A stretch of 45,392 nt of DNA from Gracilaria domingensis. Its lineage: Eukaryota > Rhodophyta > Florideophyceae > Gracilariales > Gracilariaceae. Each line of letters begins with the position of its first letter. Position 1 is the first letter of the stretch. Under the pieces are notes generated by a model. The model saw nothing but the letters and a program-made list of their open reading frames with translations. It was not told where the DNA came from and made no database searches. Position numbers and translations under genes: made by a program. Below, piece by piece: positions 22,477-31,488 of the stretch. Where the stretch lies: positions 1 to 45,392 of the forward strand of contig VCMS01000379.1 of assembly GCA_022539475.1 (NCBI GenBank), given 5' to 3'.

Positions 22477-23268
22477 AATAATAATGATACATAATTTGGA
22501 AATCGAAATATAAAGTACCAAGAATGTCGACGCCTCCGTTTTCAGGGTTCAGTGCCAAATTGAGGGAAACGACCACATTTTGCATAGAAGTTACTTTAGT
22601 TTAGATCGAATTCTGTCATTTTTGCCCCATGTATAGAGCTTTGCGATCAGTTTTGCTCCAAACTCTACTCTGTCCGACACGCCATTTTTCCGACATCATC
22701 AGATCAAGGTCCACCCTCAGCAGCCGTACCGAATGCTGACCGAATCGACTTTGATTCACGCAACGTGCCGCAAAGAGATGCTACAAGTATGCAAGTATGC
22801 ATCCCGAAGGCGCCCATGGATTTCGACGAGCCGCTAATGGCTATCATTCACGTCCTCTGTCGTGGCATGAACAGCAGCAATCTTCTGTTTGAGTCTTGCC
22901 ATGTAGTTGCATTGTACAAATGCAGTCATCAAATGCATGGTTATGGTGAACAGCAAATGCACACTTGAGGGCATCTCCGACTGAGATGGATGCAGTGAGC
23001 GTGACATGCAAGTCACACTTTAATGACATGCTTGTGTTGAACATATGGCATCGTGTGATACGTGGCACTTTGGATTGAAGACACGGGGCGGTGCACGTGG
23101 GGTATGTGTAGTTTTTACTCTAGCAACTTGTAGCTCACCAGCGCTCGGATCTTCAGCGCGTGGCCGAATCGCAGCGCCCACCCGCCGGACGTTTGCTGTC
23201 AACGCTCCCGGAGCCTTCGCAGCGCGGCGCCGACGCTCATCGCTTCGCCTGTTTGGGAGTACCGAACC
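22477..23268. other. no confident gene
   Basis: Only short frames overlap here and none resembles a protein I know. The last part is upstream DNA of the ankyrin gene; no clear TATA box is seen. Confidence 0.4.
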
Positions 23269-25195
23269 ATGGACCGCGACATCCTGCTCTGGGACGCCGC
23301 CACGACAGGCAGTTTGCGCAAAGTGCGGCATGTGCTGGACAGCGGCGCAGACGTGCGCAGCGCAGACAGGAACCGTCACAATGCGGTGCATCGTGCGGCC
23401 TCAAGCGGTCACAAAGAGGTCGTGAATGAGCTGCTGCAACGCGACGCCGACGTTTATAGCACCAACAGATACGGTCAGGATGCGTCGCATCTTGCCGCCT
23501 TGCGCAGGCAAATGGACATCGTTGAAGAGCTGCTGCGACACAGCGCTGACGTTCACAATGTCACCACAGCTGAGGCCAATGTGCTGCATTTTGCAGCCTC
23601 GGGTTGCACCGTTCAAACCCGCTTCGTGGTGCCACAGCTTTCTCACGATGTTTATGTCTCCTGAGGAGACATAAACATCGTGAGAAAGCTGTGGCACCAC
23701 GGAGCGGATTTGAGCAGTACAACCAAAGCAGGTGAAAACGCGTTGCACTTCGCCGCCGGACGAGGATACATGGAGGTGGTGAAGGAGCTGCTACAGCGTG
23801 GCGCCGACGTGCACAGCACAGACAATTACGGTCAGAACGCGTTGCACAAAGCGGCCTGGAAGGGACACACGGAGGTGGTTTACGAAGTGCTGCAGCGCGG
23901 CGCCGACGTGCACAGCTCAGACAATATTGGTCAGAATGCGTTGCACAAAGCGGCCTGGAACGGACACACGGAGGTGGTTAACGAGCTGCTGCAGCGCGGC
24001 GCCAACGTGCACAGCGCAGACAATGACGATGAGAACTCGTTGCACGAAGCGGCCTGGAACGGACACACGGAGATGGTTAACGAGCTGCTGCAGCGCGGAG
24101 CCGACGTGCACAGCTCAGACAATTACGGTCAGAACGCCTTGCACCTCGCACGGACACATGCACCTTGCCATCGCACTGTTACATGCCGGTACTGCCATAG
24201 ACGGCCAAACCAAAAAGGGCAGAACTGCGCTCCATCGGGCAGCACGCATGGGTCACACGCAGCTGGCCGCGATGCTGTGGCGTGCCGGCGCCGACCCGTT
24301 TCGGAGGGATTACTTGATGCACTCTGCGCGTGGGTCACTGAAGAACAAAGAAAGACAGCCTTTCGACCAAATGCGCGCCGGACGCGTGAAGCAACGGACG
24401 CTGCCGCCTCTTCTTTTAGCCGCTATTGCTACTCCCGCTCCTACCCCCACTCCATCAAAAGACGCTCTACAGTCTGTACTACAAACGTCCATGGCCGCCC
24501 CTGAGGCTTGCAACACACTCATAAACAAGCAGAACTGCTCTCGCTCGCTGCCCGAGTGGAAAGCCGCTCATGACCTTCTTTTCCTCGCCGTCACCGACAA
24601 TCAAATCCACTATGAGCACCGTGACGGCGACCTCTACTTCTGGAAGGACCAGCTGTACTGCACCGTAACCGATCTTCCCATAATCAGCCCTCCAGACAAG
24701 CATATACTGTTTAACTGCCTTCACCAAGCGGAACAACTCAACCTCATTCACTCGGCTGACGCATACATTCAGGGTATTCACTGAAGTCAATCTGTCGTCT
24801 CGGAGCTTTCTGTGTTGAAGGAAGCATGCATCATGCTTTTAGATCGCCTGTTGTCATTGCAAGCATCGATGGACGACCTGCGAGCTGCGTTCGCTGCGTA
24901 CCGCCAGCAGCAGTTGTATTGCAATGTCATAGCAATAGCGTTGAAGCTCATTCCAATCGCTGGAGGAGCGGTCTCAAACGCTCTCGAAGTCGTTGCCGAG
25001 CTTTGTGGAGAACTATCTGGTGCCGATGTCATCGAATACTCCTTATCGACAGCCTGTGGCATTCTGGAAAAATGCAACTTTTCCAAGCTACCGCAGAGCA
25101 AGCAAGCACAAATTGTGAACGTCTTTGAGGAGTACGGCTTCACCATGGAACAGGTGCAATGTCGGTTTAAAGCCGGACAAGTGGCGCCGTCGTGA
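23269..25195 (+). pseudogene. ankyrin-repeat protein gene, broken
   Basis: The start is ATG 23269 in a good context (ACCATGG). Frame 1 holds about three and a half ankyrin repeats (GHKEVVNELLQRDADVYS, MDIVEELLRHSADVH). It is cut by a TGA at 23662-23664 in the centre of a 77-bp palindrome, then resumes with GDINIVRKLW and about six more repeats (ALHKAAWKGHTEVV, LLQRGADVHS). Near 24150 the frame shifts, and one or two further repeats follow (RTALHRAARMGHTQLAA). A non-ankyrin C-terminal part follows with a TGA at 24782-24784 and helical segments (LKLIPIAGGAVSNALEVVAELC). Repeats mediate protein binding; the partner is unknown. The next gene starts at its end in another frame, so the two may once have been one gene. 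A short intron could replace the first break (see findings). Confidence 0.75.
23625..23701. repeat. 77-bp perfect palindrome inside the ankyrin gene
   Basis: The arms 23625-23662 and 23664-23701 are exact reverse complements around a single G at 23663. Imperfect pairing continues outward to about 23602 and 23724 with five mismatches, all transitions. Confidence 0.9.
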
Positions 25196-25398
25196 ATATC
25201 CCCCCCGCTCTCTGTGAGAATGTCTCTGCTGAATGCACTCATCAAGATGCTTCGGATGATACGGAAATTGTTGAGGGTGATCAGAAGGAAAGTGCAACTG
25301 ATTGCTGTGAAATTGGTCAGCATGAGAATGGTTGCCATGAAGTAGATTCTGTTTCGGATGGCAAAGAGAGTGATGGTGAACAACAAGAACAACTGAAC

Positions 25399-26034
25399 AT
25401 GAAACGATACGATTCAATGTGCGCATCGACCGAGTTTGCAAACAGTTGGACGCACTATGTTTTGGTGGATGCCAAGGACAGGGAACAGTTGTTTGGTGGT
25501 TGGAATGAGTGCTTGAAACGGCTGCTGCAGCGCGAGAGGCTGTCACCACGCACTCTGAGCCGTGGAACGTCATCCAGCATTTCCAGATTCACAAACAACG
25601 CGAGACGATTTGTACAGAGTGAAATGCATCCAAGCAAGATGAAAATCGGATTCAAGTTAAGGATGGCGCAGTTTGTGCATGAATATGTACAGCAGGATGG
25701 CAATGAAGCAACGGTAAGCGCCCGCAGTTCGCAGACGGCAATGATCGAAATGGCAAACGAATGGAGTCAGTTCATTTTCGGTTCACACGAGGAGGAGACT
25801 GAATTGCGATCGCGCGTGACCGAGTTCTTGCTTCAGTATCTGGAAGAACATTGTGTTTGTCCGCAGTCCTTGAGGTTCGGATCGACGTCAGATGTGCTCG
25901 AAGTACAGAACGGGGTGGAAAAGTTTGTTGAGGACAAGATGGGGAAAGAAATGACGACGTCGGGGTATTACATGCGGCTTACGTTCTTCGTGGGGCAGTT
26001 CTCGGAAGGTGGTGGAATGGCAGCCAAAACGTGA
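25399..26034 (+). CDS. protein with tandemly duplicated helical domain, unknown function
   Basis: The frame is open from 25192; the first ATG is at 25399, giving 211 aa. The upstream open part encodes an acidic Glu/Asp/Ser-rich stretch and could belong to an N-terminal extension or to the preceding ankyrin gene. Two copies of an approximately 85-residue unit are visible. The first has FANSWTHYVL, ECLKRLLQRERLSPRTLSRG, NNARRFVQSEM and GFKLRMAQFVHEY. The second has MANEWSQFIFG, TEFLLQYLEEHCVCPQSLRFG, NGVEKFVEDKM and YYMRLTFFVGQF. The spacing is conserved between units. It looks intact. I know no family with this pattern. Its position suggests a functional or historical link with the ankyrin gene. 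Confidence 0.6.
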   Translation: MKRYDSMCASTEFANSWTHYVLVDAKDREQLFGGWNECLKRLLQRERLSPRTLSRGTSSSISRFTNNARRFVQSEMHPSKMKIGFKLRMAQFVHEYVQQDGNEATVSARSSQTAMIEMANEWSQFIFGSHEEETELRSRVTEFLLQYLEEHCVCPQSLRFGSTSDVLEVQNGVEKFVEDKMGKEMTTSGYYMRLTFFVGQFSEGGGMAAKT

Positions 26035-26039
26035 GCGCT

Positions 26040-27164
26040 TGATGCACGGCGCTGCGCGCCATGCATCCACAACTGGACGGGCGCGGCCATAAAGGTGATC
26101 TGCGGTATCTGTGCATCGCGTTACACTGTGCATCGCGTGGCGCGCGTTGCAACGGCACGGGCTGGCTGGAGCAAACGCGACGGCGGGCGGGAAGGAGGCG
26201 GTCGGAGCCGTGATTGTACAGTGCGCCGGAGAACAGCACGGCGCGCGGCGGCGCGCAGCGCGGGTGGCGACATCATGGCTTGTGGTAAGGGCGGCGAACG
26301 CTGGTCGCCCCCGGCGGTGGCGGGCGCGCGAGAGCGTCGGCGCGGCCGCGCAAGAGCGGTGGCAGTGAAGCCATGCGGAGCAAGCTTCGCGCGGGCGCGC
26401 CGCGCGCGCTGATGGACGGCTTCTGCTGCGCGTTGCGACGACGCGGCCGAGTGGTGCAGCGCGGCGGAGGCGCGCGCGACGCGCGCGGCTTCCCGGGAGT
26501 CGGACGCGGCGGCGGAGGCGCGCCGCGGGTGTGGCACTGCGCGAGGGCGACGGCGCCGCCGCGCGCGGCGGCGGCGCGGCGCGCGGCGCGCGGCGGCGCA
26601 CGCAGGGCGAGCTGCGCGCGCGCGGGAGGGAACCCCGCAGCGAGCGTGCCAGAGGCTCGTGACTGCCCTGCGCTCGCGAAGTGCACACGACGTGCTCGCC
26701 GCGCACGTGCACACATGGGCCACGTTGTGTTGGCGCGACGAAACTGGGCCGGCAGAAGGATGTCTTCGACCAGGAGCCTTCCCCGTCGCCCAGGCTTGCG
26801 CAAAGCCGTTCACGCGTCCAGCGGTGCCGCGCGGCGCAGCGGCGCGCACTGGCCACGTGCTGCGCGAGCGCGCGCCGTGCGGCATGGCGGCGCGGCAGCG
26901 GCATGGCGGCGCGGCAGCGCCGGCGCCAGCAAGCGCGGCGCGCAACGCGCCGCGCCGCGATGTGATATCGCCGTGGCAACGGACGCGCTGGCAGTCGCGA
27001 GACGCTCTTGAGGCCGCTCACCACCTCGCCGCCTGCGGCCGCCGCGGCGCCCCTTCGCCGCCGCCCGCCCCGTCCACGCCGACCCGCCGCGTCCGCCGCG
27101 CCGCTGGGCGCGCCCCCCCGTCTGCGAGCCGTTTGCCGCCGCGCACGGCGCGCGTGCCGCCGCG
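26040..27164. other. extremely GC-rich stretch without a confident gene
   Basis: The DNA is dominated by GCGCGC and GCC/GGC runs, with long Arg/Ala/Gly-rich frames open on both strands purely because stop codons are rare. None has a recognisable domain or sensible start. It lies directly upstream of a TATA box and a GC-rich gene. Confidence 0.55.
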
Positions 27165-27171
27165 TATATAA
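27165..27171 (+). promoter_or_regulatory. TATA box (TATATAA) of the Pro-rich secreted protein gene
   Basis: It is the only AT run in more than 200 bp of GC-rich DNA and lies 61 nt before the ATG at 27232. The spacing predicts a 5' UTR of about 35 nt. Confidence 0.6.
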
Positions 27172-27231
27172 CGGCGCGCCCCTTGCGGCGCGCGCTTTCT
27201 CGCCGGAGATGGCGGCCCCGTCGCGCACACC

Positions 27232-27301
27232 ATGACGCACACCGCCCGCCACGCCGCGCTGCTCGTGCTGCTGATCGCGCTGCTGCGCCCGTGCTTGGCG
27301 C

Positions 27302-27336
<35 letters not shown>

Positions 27337-27900
27337 TCCGCGGCGTCCGCGCTCATAGTGTGCCCGCTCGACGCGCCCACGCGCTGCGCGCATCAGAGCG
27401 GCGTCCGTCTGCTCTGCACGCCGCTGCAGGCGCCGCTCCCGCCGTCGCCGCCGTCGCCGCCGTCGCCGCCGTCGCCGCCGTCGCCGCCGTCGCCGCCGTC
27501 GCCGCTGTCGCCGCCCGCCATCGCGCCGCGCGAGCGGCACGACTCGCAGCGCTTCGTGGTGTACGCGGCGAGCCGCCTGCCGCACTCCAGCCGCTTCGTG
27601 GTGTCGCACGCCGCGCCAATGCAGCTCGCCCGCGCGCCGCCGCGCGCGGCGGCGCCGGCGCTGCGGCAGGTGCAGCTGCAGTTCGCGCCGGTGGGCGGCG
27701 CCGATGCGGGCGCGCTGCGCTGCGAGCCGGACGTCGACTTGCTGGCAATTGGCGCGCCGTTTGGCACGTGCTGCCGCGCGTGCCCGCGCCGCTGCGCGCG
27801 CCGCGGCGGCCGCCGCGGCGGCAGACGGCCGTGTCCGACGTCTTCGTCGCCGCTCTCGTGCTGCTCGGCGTGCGCGCTCACCTCCCGTCTCGCCGACTAG
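27232..27900 (+). CDS. secreted Pro-rich (hydroxyproline-rich-like) protein, 222 aa
   Basis: The ATG at 27232 opens a strong signal peptide (TARHAALLVLLIALLRPCLA). The next part is an AP repeat (about residues 25-34) and a short region with two Cys. A run of SPP units follows (about 68-92), typical of extensin-like, possibly hydroxylated and glycosylated wall or matrix proteins. About 100-170 look globular (DSQRFVVYAASRLP, SSRFVVSHAAP, LRQVQLQFAPVGG). The Cys/Arg-rich end may be an artefact: another frame reads AVSDVFVAALVLLGVRAHL there, so a frameshift or alternative end is possible. The upstream TATA box supports a real gene. The SPP run is also a simple repeat in DNA. The role is inferred from composition only. 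Confidence 0.65.
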
Positions 27901-28160
27901 TAGCGGCCGCTACTGGCGCGAAGGAGCGCCACACGTACTGTAGTAGTCAAGTAGCTCCCCCTGCCACCCGTGTGCCACGCGCACACGCGTGCGCGTCGCA
28001 CACGCATGCGTTCCAAGAGAGCAGTCGCGCCGGACGCGCTCTGTAAGCCGCATGCAAGCGCCGTCGCCCATTCGCGCCAACCGCTGCAGTGTCCCACACA
28101 GCAATCGACAAGGCGCACGAAGCATATGCCGCTGGCTACATTTGCGCCCCCGCCGCGCGC

Positions 28161-28167
28161 CATAAAG
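28161..28167 (+). promoter_or_regulatory. possible TATA-like element (CATAAAG) of the GMC gene
   Basis: It is an isolated AT run in GC-rich DNA, 81 nt before the start codon and followed by a pyrimidine-rich tract (CCTCCTCCTCTCTTCC). It is a weaker match than the TATA boxes of neighbouring genes. Confidence 0.3.
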
Positions 28168-28247
28168 CCGCCTCCTCCTCTCTTCCGCCCCCCGCTTTCC
28201 CGCCTTCCCACCGAGCTCCATGCCGCCCCACCGCGCGCTCAACAATA

Positions 28248-29840
28248 ATGATCTCCGTCTCCGTCTTCGTCCTCTCCCTCTGCCTGGCCCTCCGCCCCCG
28301 CCCCGCCCTCGCCCGCGCCGCTGACATCCTCATCGTCGGCGCCGGCACCGCGGGCTGCCCGCTCGCCGCCCGTCTCTGCACCGCGCTTCCGAACCGTCGA
28401 ATCACGCTGCTCGAGCGCGCAGCGCCCCGCTCCTCTCTCGCCGAGTTTCACGTCCGTGCGCCGCGAACGCTCTACTCCACCTGGGTATCGCCCGAGCTTC
28501 TCGAGCGTTTCGACTCTCTTCCAAACCCCTCGATAAACCGCTCGCATCAGGTCATCACGGGTGCCACGCTGGGCGGAACGTCCGCTGTTTCCGGCCTGCA
28601 GTGGAGCGTCCCGCTCAACGGCTCTGTCGACAACTGGGGGATCTACGGCCTCACCACTCGTTCTGCTGCTCCGTTCTTCCAGCGTGCCTATGAGCAGCTT
28701 TCCGTCTCACCTCCCTCCCAACCGCTCTTGCATGCGGAGCAGTACGTCCAGTCTGCCGAGCGTGCCCGTTTTCAACGCTCACAAAGTCATCTCGACGGAC
28801 TGCACCGCGCCGTGTGGCAAAACCGCCTCACCATCGATGATCAACTTCGTCGCACCGACGCGTGTAGCGCGTATATACAGCCGTTATTGGCCGGCACCTG
28901 TCAACACAACCTGCGTCTCGTGCAAAACGTCACAGCCACCAGACTCATCCTCGACAAGCGCTCCTCGACGTTGCGGGCAGTCGGTGTGCACGCTCTTCAG
29001 ACGCACGCGGACAACAGCACCACCACACGCCGCTTCCTCGCGCGAGAGGAGGTCATTCTTAGCGCGGGGCCGTATGGTAGTGCCAAACTACTGCAATTAT
29101 CAGGTGTTGGCCCTTCCGATGTGCTGCAAGACGCCGGCGTTGAACAGAAGCTTGAGTTGCCGGTAGGTGTCAACACGGTGTGTCGCTCGTCGATCGGCAT
29201 TACTTCAGTGTACAATAGCGAGCTCAATGAGCCCGTCAACAATTTCTCGCTTGTCAACCAACCAGAGCAACGCGCACGCTGGGAGCGTGGCGAGCCAAGC
29301 GTGCTGGGCACGCCAGTTTCTGCCGCAAATGGACGTGTGGGCACGGCCGGTTATTTTGGCTGTAGCTTCGTGCCGTATTGGCCGGATTTGCCCGAAGTTT
29401 ACTCGTACTGTCACTCCAACGCTGAATCGAGGGGTTACATGCGTATTCGCGATAATGACCCCATGTCGCCGCCGCTTGTGCAAAACAATCTGCTCGGTAG
29501 TGATGCTGATTTACACCGAGTAACACGGTGTGTCAACGCGTTGGTGAACATTCATAAACAGTTTCCGCCCCGCTTCAATATGAGCTTTAAGGAGCCGGTC
29601 GACGGCGTCGTCACCGACGAGTGGATTCGAGGCAAGTTAAATACTGGCGCGCACTTCGTAGGCGCGTGTCCAGTGGGGGAGGTGTTGGACGAGCGGCTCC
29701 GTGTTAGGGGTGTGCATGCGCTTCGAATTGTCGACTCGTCGGTGATGAGACAGTTACCGGTGTCAGCGGGCCCCATGGCGTCTGTCATGATGCTTGCCGA
29801 GTACATGGCCGACATGATTGCAAAACTGTATAGAGACTAA
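28248..29840 (+). CDS. GMC-family FAD-dependent oxidoreductase, secreted, 530 aa
   Basis: The start is ATG 28248, opening a signal peptide (MISVSVFVLSLCLALRPRPA, cleavage after about residue 24). The frame is open further upstream without ATG. The FAD-binding N-terminus follows at once (DILIVGAGTAGCPLAARL, GxGxxG), with LLER ending the second strand. The family loop GATLGGTSAVSGLQW, EVILSAGPYGSAKLLQLSGVGP and the C-terminal GAHFVGACPVGEVLDERLRVRGVHALRIVDSSVM are all present. GMC enzymes oxidise alcohols, sugars or aldehydes, or act as hydroxynitrile lyases, using two catalytic residues. The first, His469, is present. The usual second (His or Asn in the GN/GH-x-A segment) falls on Gly508 in SAGPMASVMMLAE. 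Length fits the family. The gene is intact and GC-biased. The substrate is unknown. Confidence 0.9.
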   Translation: MISVSVFVLSLCLALRPRPALARAADILIVGAGTAGCPLAARLCTALPNRRITLLERAAPRSSLAEFHVRAPRTLYSTWVSPELLERFDSLPNPSINRSHQVITGATLGGTSAVSGLQWSVPLNGSVDNWGIYGLTTRSAAPFFQRAYEQLSVSPPSQPLLHAEQYVQSAERARFQRSQSHLDGLHRAVWQNRLTIDDQLRRTDACSAYIQPLLAGTCQHNLRLVQNVTATRLILDKRSSTLRAVGVHALQTHADNSTTTRRFLAREEVILSAGPYGSAKLLQLSGVGPSDVLQDAGVEQKLELPVGVNTVCRSSIGITSVYNSELNEPVNNFSLVNQPEQRARWERGEPSVLGTPVSAANGRVGTAGYFGCSFVPYWPDLPEVYSYCHSNAESRGYMRIRDNDPMSPPLVQNNLLGSDADLHRVTRCVNALVNIHKQFPPRFNMSFKEPVDGVVTDEWIRGKLNTGAHFVGACPVGEVLDERLRVRGVHALRIVDSSVMRQLPVSAGPMASVMMLAEYMADMIAKLYRD

Positions 29841-30921
29841 GTCCCTTCCAACTATACCGAGGGTACTTGGGTTACATGCATTGACTGAAAATTCTGACTG
29901 TATCGTTCCTTTGAGTTTCGATAGCCCTTCCTATTTCGTGTTTCTTCAGCCAACAACGCCGCCGTTTGAAGAAGTTCAGCTCTAGCTCTAATACTAGAAG
30001 GGTAGGTATCCTGCTCCAAAAGAAAGAGCCAGTGGCGCTCAACTCCAGCCTGGCGCGCAAACGGGTACATTTAAATGCTCCTATGAATGTGTACCCGCTC
30101 GAATTCCCCTATGGAAATACGAAGGTTATATCCGCCCGGGAAATCAGTTTATCTGTCTCTCCTTGTAACGGAGACAAGGGAAGGCGGCCTTCGGCCGCCT
30201 GGTCAAAGTGTCACAGTAACCTGCGTAGAGTAATTGATGTCATTGCAGTTTTCTGGACGTCCAAAACCTTTGGTTTTCATTGGTGTAACTTTTTGGACGT
30301 CCAAAATATGCTTTTGTCCTAAAGTTCTGCTGGTTTTGATGTGCCACGTTGTCGCGCGAAAATCGCGCGATCGCTGTTTTTCGCATAAATTTTAAGGGGT
30401 GTTGGCTCATACTGCACGCAAGCCTTAGTGCTGGTAGACGTTTGGAATAGCTTTGTCTTTTAAACATTTTTTTCCAATTTTTTTCTACGTGCTTGTGAGT
30501 CAAGTGCGCACGTGCAAATACATGTTTTATCCAAAAGACTAGTGAGGTATAGAGAACGCTATTGAGCTTTGCGGTACAAGTATCTTGTCGCAAAACCTTT
30601 CGTTTTTCTCTCCTTGGAAATAATCATTTCGTTTTAGAACAAATGGCTTCCTTTTTTCATAAATCTTGTTTATGTTTAAACATTACGTTTGTACCAATAT
30701 GCTTTGAATGGGTGAGAAGGATCTAATCTATTTTCAAAATCTTGTCTGGAGTTCTCCTTTTTGAGACATAAACACAATTGCAGATATGTCTACGACCAAT
30801 CGATTGTTTTTTTTACATAGCGCGATAAAAAGCTTGAATGAAATCCTTGAGATTTTTGTAATATAGAATCTATGTCCATCGGACAAAATTTGTCCGATAA
30901 CGTTTAATGTTAATGTCAAAC
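29841..30921. other. no confident gene; paired TGGACGTCCA palindromes
   Basis: This is intergenic DNA falling from GC-rich to AT-rich. TGGACGTCCA occurs at 30254-30263 and again within the 16-bp palindrome TTTTGGACGTCCAAAA at 30291-30306. A GC-rich hairpin AGGCGGCC-TTC-GGCCGCCT stands at about 30181-30199. No coding signal is seen. Confidence 0.5.
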
Positions 30922-31488
30922 CTACCAATCGCGACAGTAATGAGCGTAGCAACGAAGGCCGCTTCGACAGACAAAGAATGGGTAATCACAAATTCCACCA
31001 TCATTCTGAGGTGCTGCACACCTTTTTGTTCCTTGGTGATCAACACATTGTAATCCTTCTCTACACCTTTTGAACGAGTCCCCACATTCAGCTCCAGGTC
31101 CAACCTCTGCAACAGCGCATCTTCCATTTCTGCATATCCCCTGACAAACTCGATAGTATCTTTCATTGCAACTCTCTCCAATGTTGGTATAAGTCACGCA
31201 CCTCCCGTACAAAGACCCCACCACTTCATGGCAATGATCATTTGGGAAGCATATCTGCGAGTTCCTCTGGCCACATTGTCCTCCCAGTGGTCGAGGCACC
31301 CTGCACAGTTTATAAGGACGCACAGTGTCCGACGGAAAGGTGTGACAGATTGCACCAGGTTGATCACAATCATAGTCGCTCCAACAGTTACCAATATATG
31401 GCGGGGTAGGTTGAGGAGGAGGGAATACTGCGAAGGCAATTGATGCAAAACACATCCATAGCACGATATGCTTCGAAGAGATGTGCAT
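30922..31488 (-). CDS. small secreted cysteine-rich protein, four-repeat, 188 aa
   Basis: The ATG at 31486-31488 starts a signal peptide (SKHIVLWMCFASIAFA, about residues 5-20), followed by a Pro-rich linker (PPPQPTPPYIGN). The mature part has 20 cysteines. After an N-terminal unit (NCWSDYDCDQPGAIC), four related modules can be read. They start GGQCGQRNSQIC, GESCNERYYRVC, GAECGDSFKRC and GGICDYPFFVC, and each is closed by (C/G)xxGxC-x-C-like spacing such as CREGLQC and CRSGLRC. The spacing recalls dickkopf/prokineticin-type or short EGF-like disulfide modules, but I cannot assign a family. It is intact, monoexonic and isolated. It is probably extracellular; function is unknown. Confidence 0.75.
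   Translation of the reverse strand: MHISSKHIVLWMCFASIAFAVFPPPQPTPPYIGNCWSDYDCDQPGAICHTFPSDTVRPYKLCRVPRPLGGQCGQRNSQICFPNDHCHEVVGSLYGRCVTYTNIGESCNERYYRVCQGICRNGRCAVAEVGPGAECGDSFKRCREGLQCVDHQGTKRCAAPQNDGGICDYPFFVCRSGLRCYAHYCRDW

Noticed and set aside
27438..27508. SPP-coding repeat as a CRISPR-like or structural array
   Set aside because: It is a simple 9-nt in-frame repeat (CCGTCGCCG) typical of Pro-rich proteins.
25888..27609. Long - strand frame of 573 codons, very Arg-rich
   Set aside because: It is open only because stop codons are rare in the GC-rich block, has no domain, and overlaps the real gene with signal peptide and TATA box on +.
27183..28046. Long + frame of 287 codons overlapping the Pro-rich gene
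   Set aside because: It is an Ala/Arg-rich shadow in another frame without a signal peptide; kept only as a possible alternative C-terminal frame for the Pro-rich gene.
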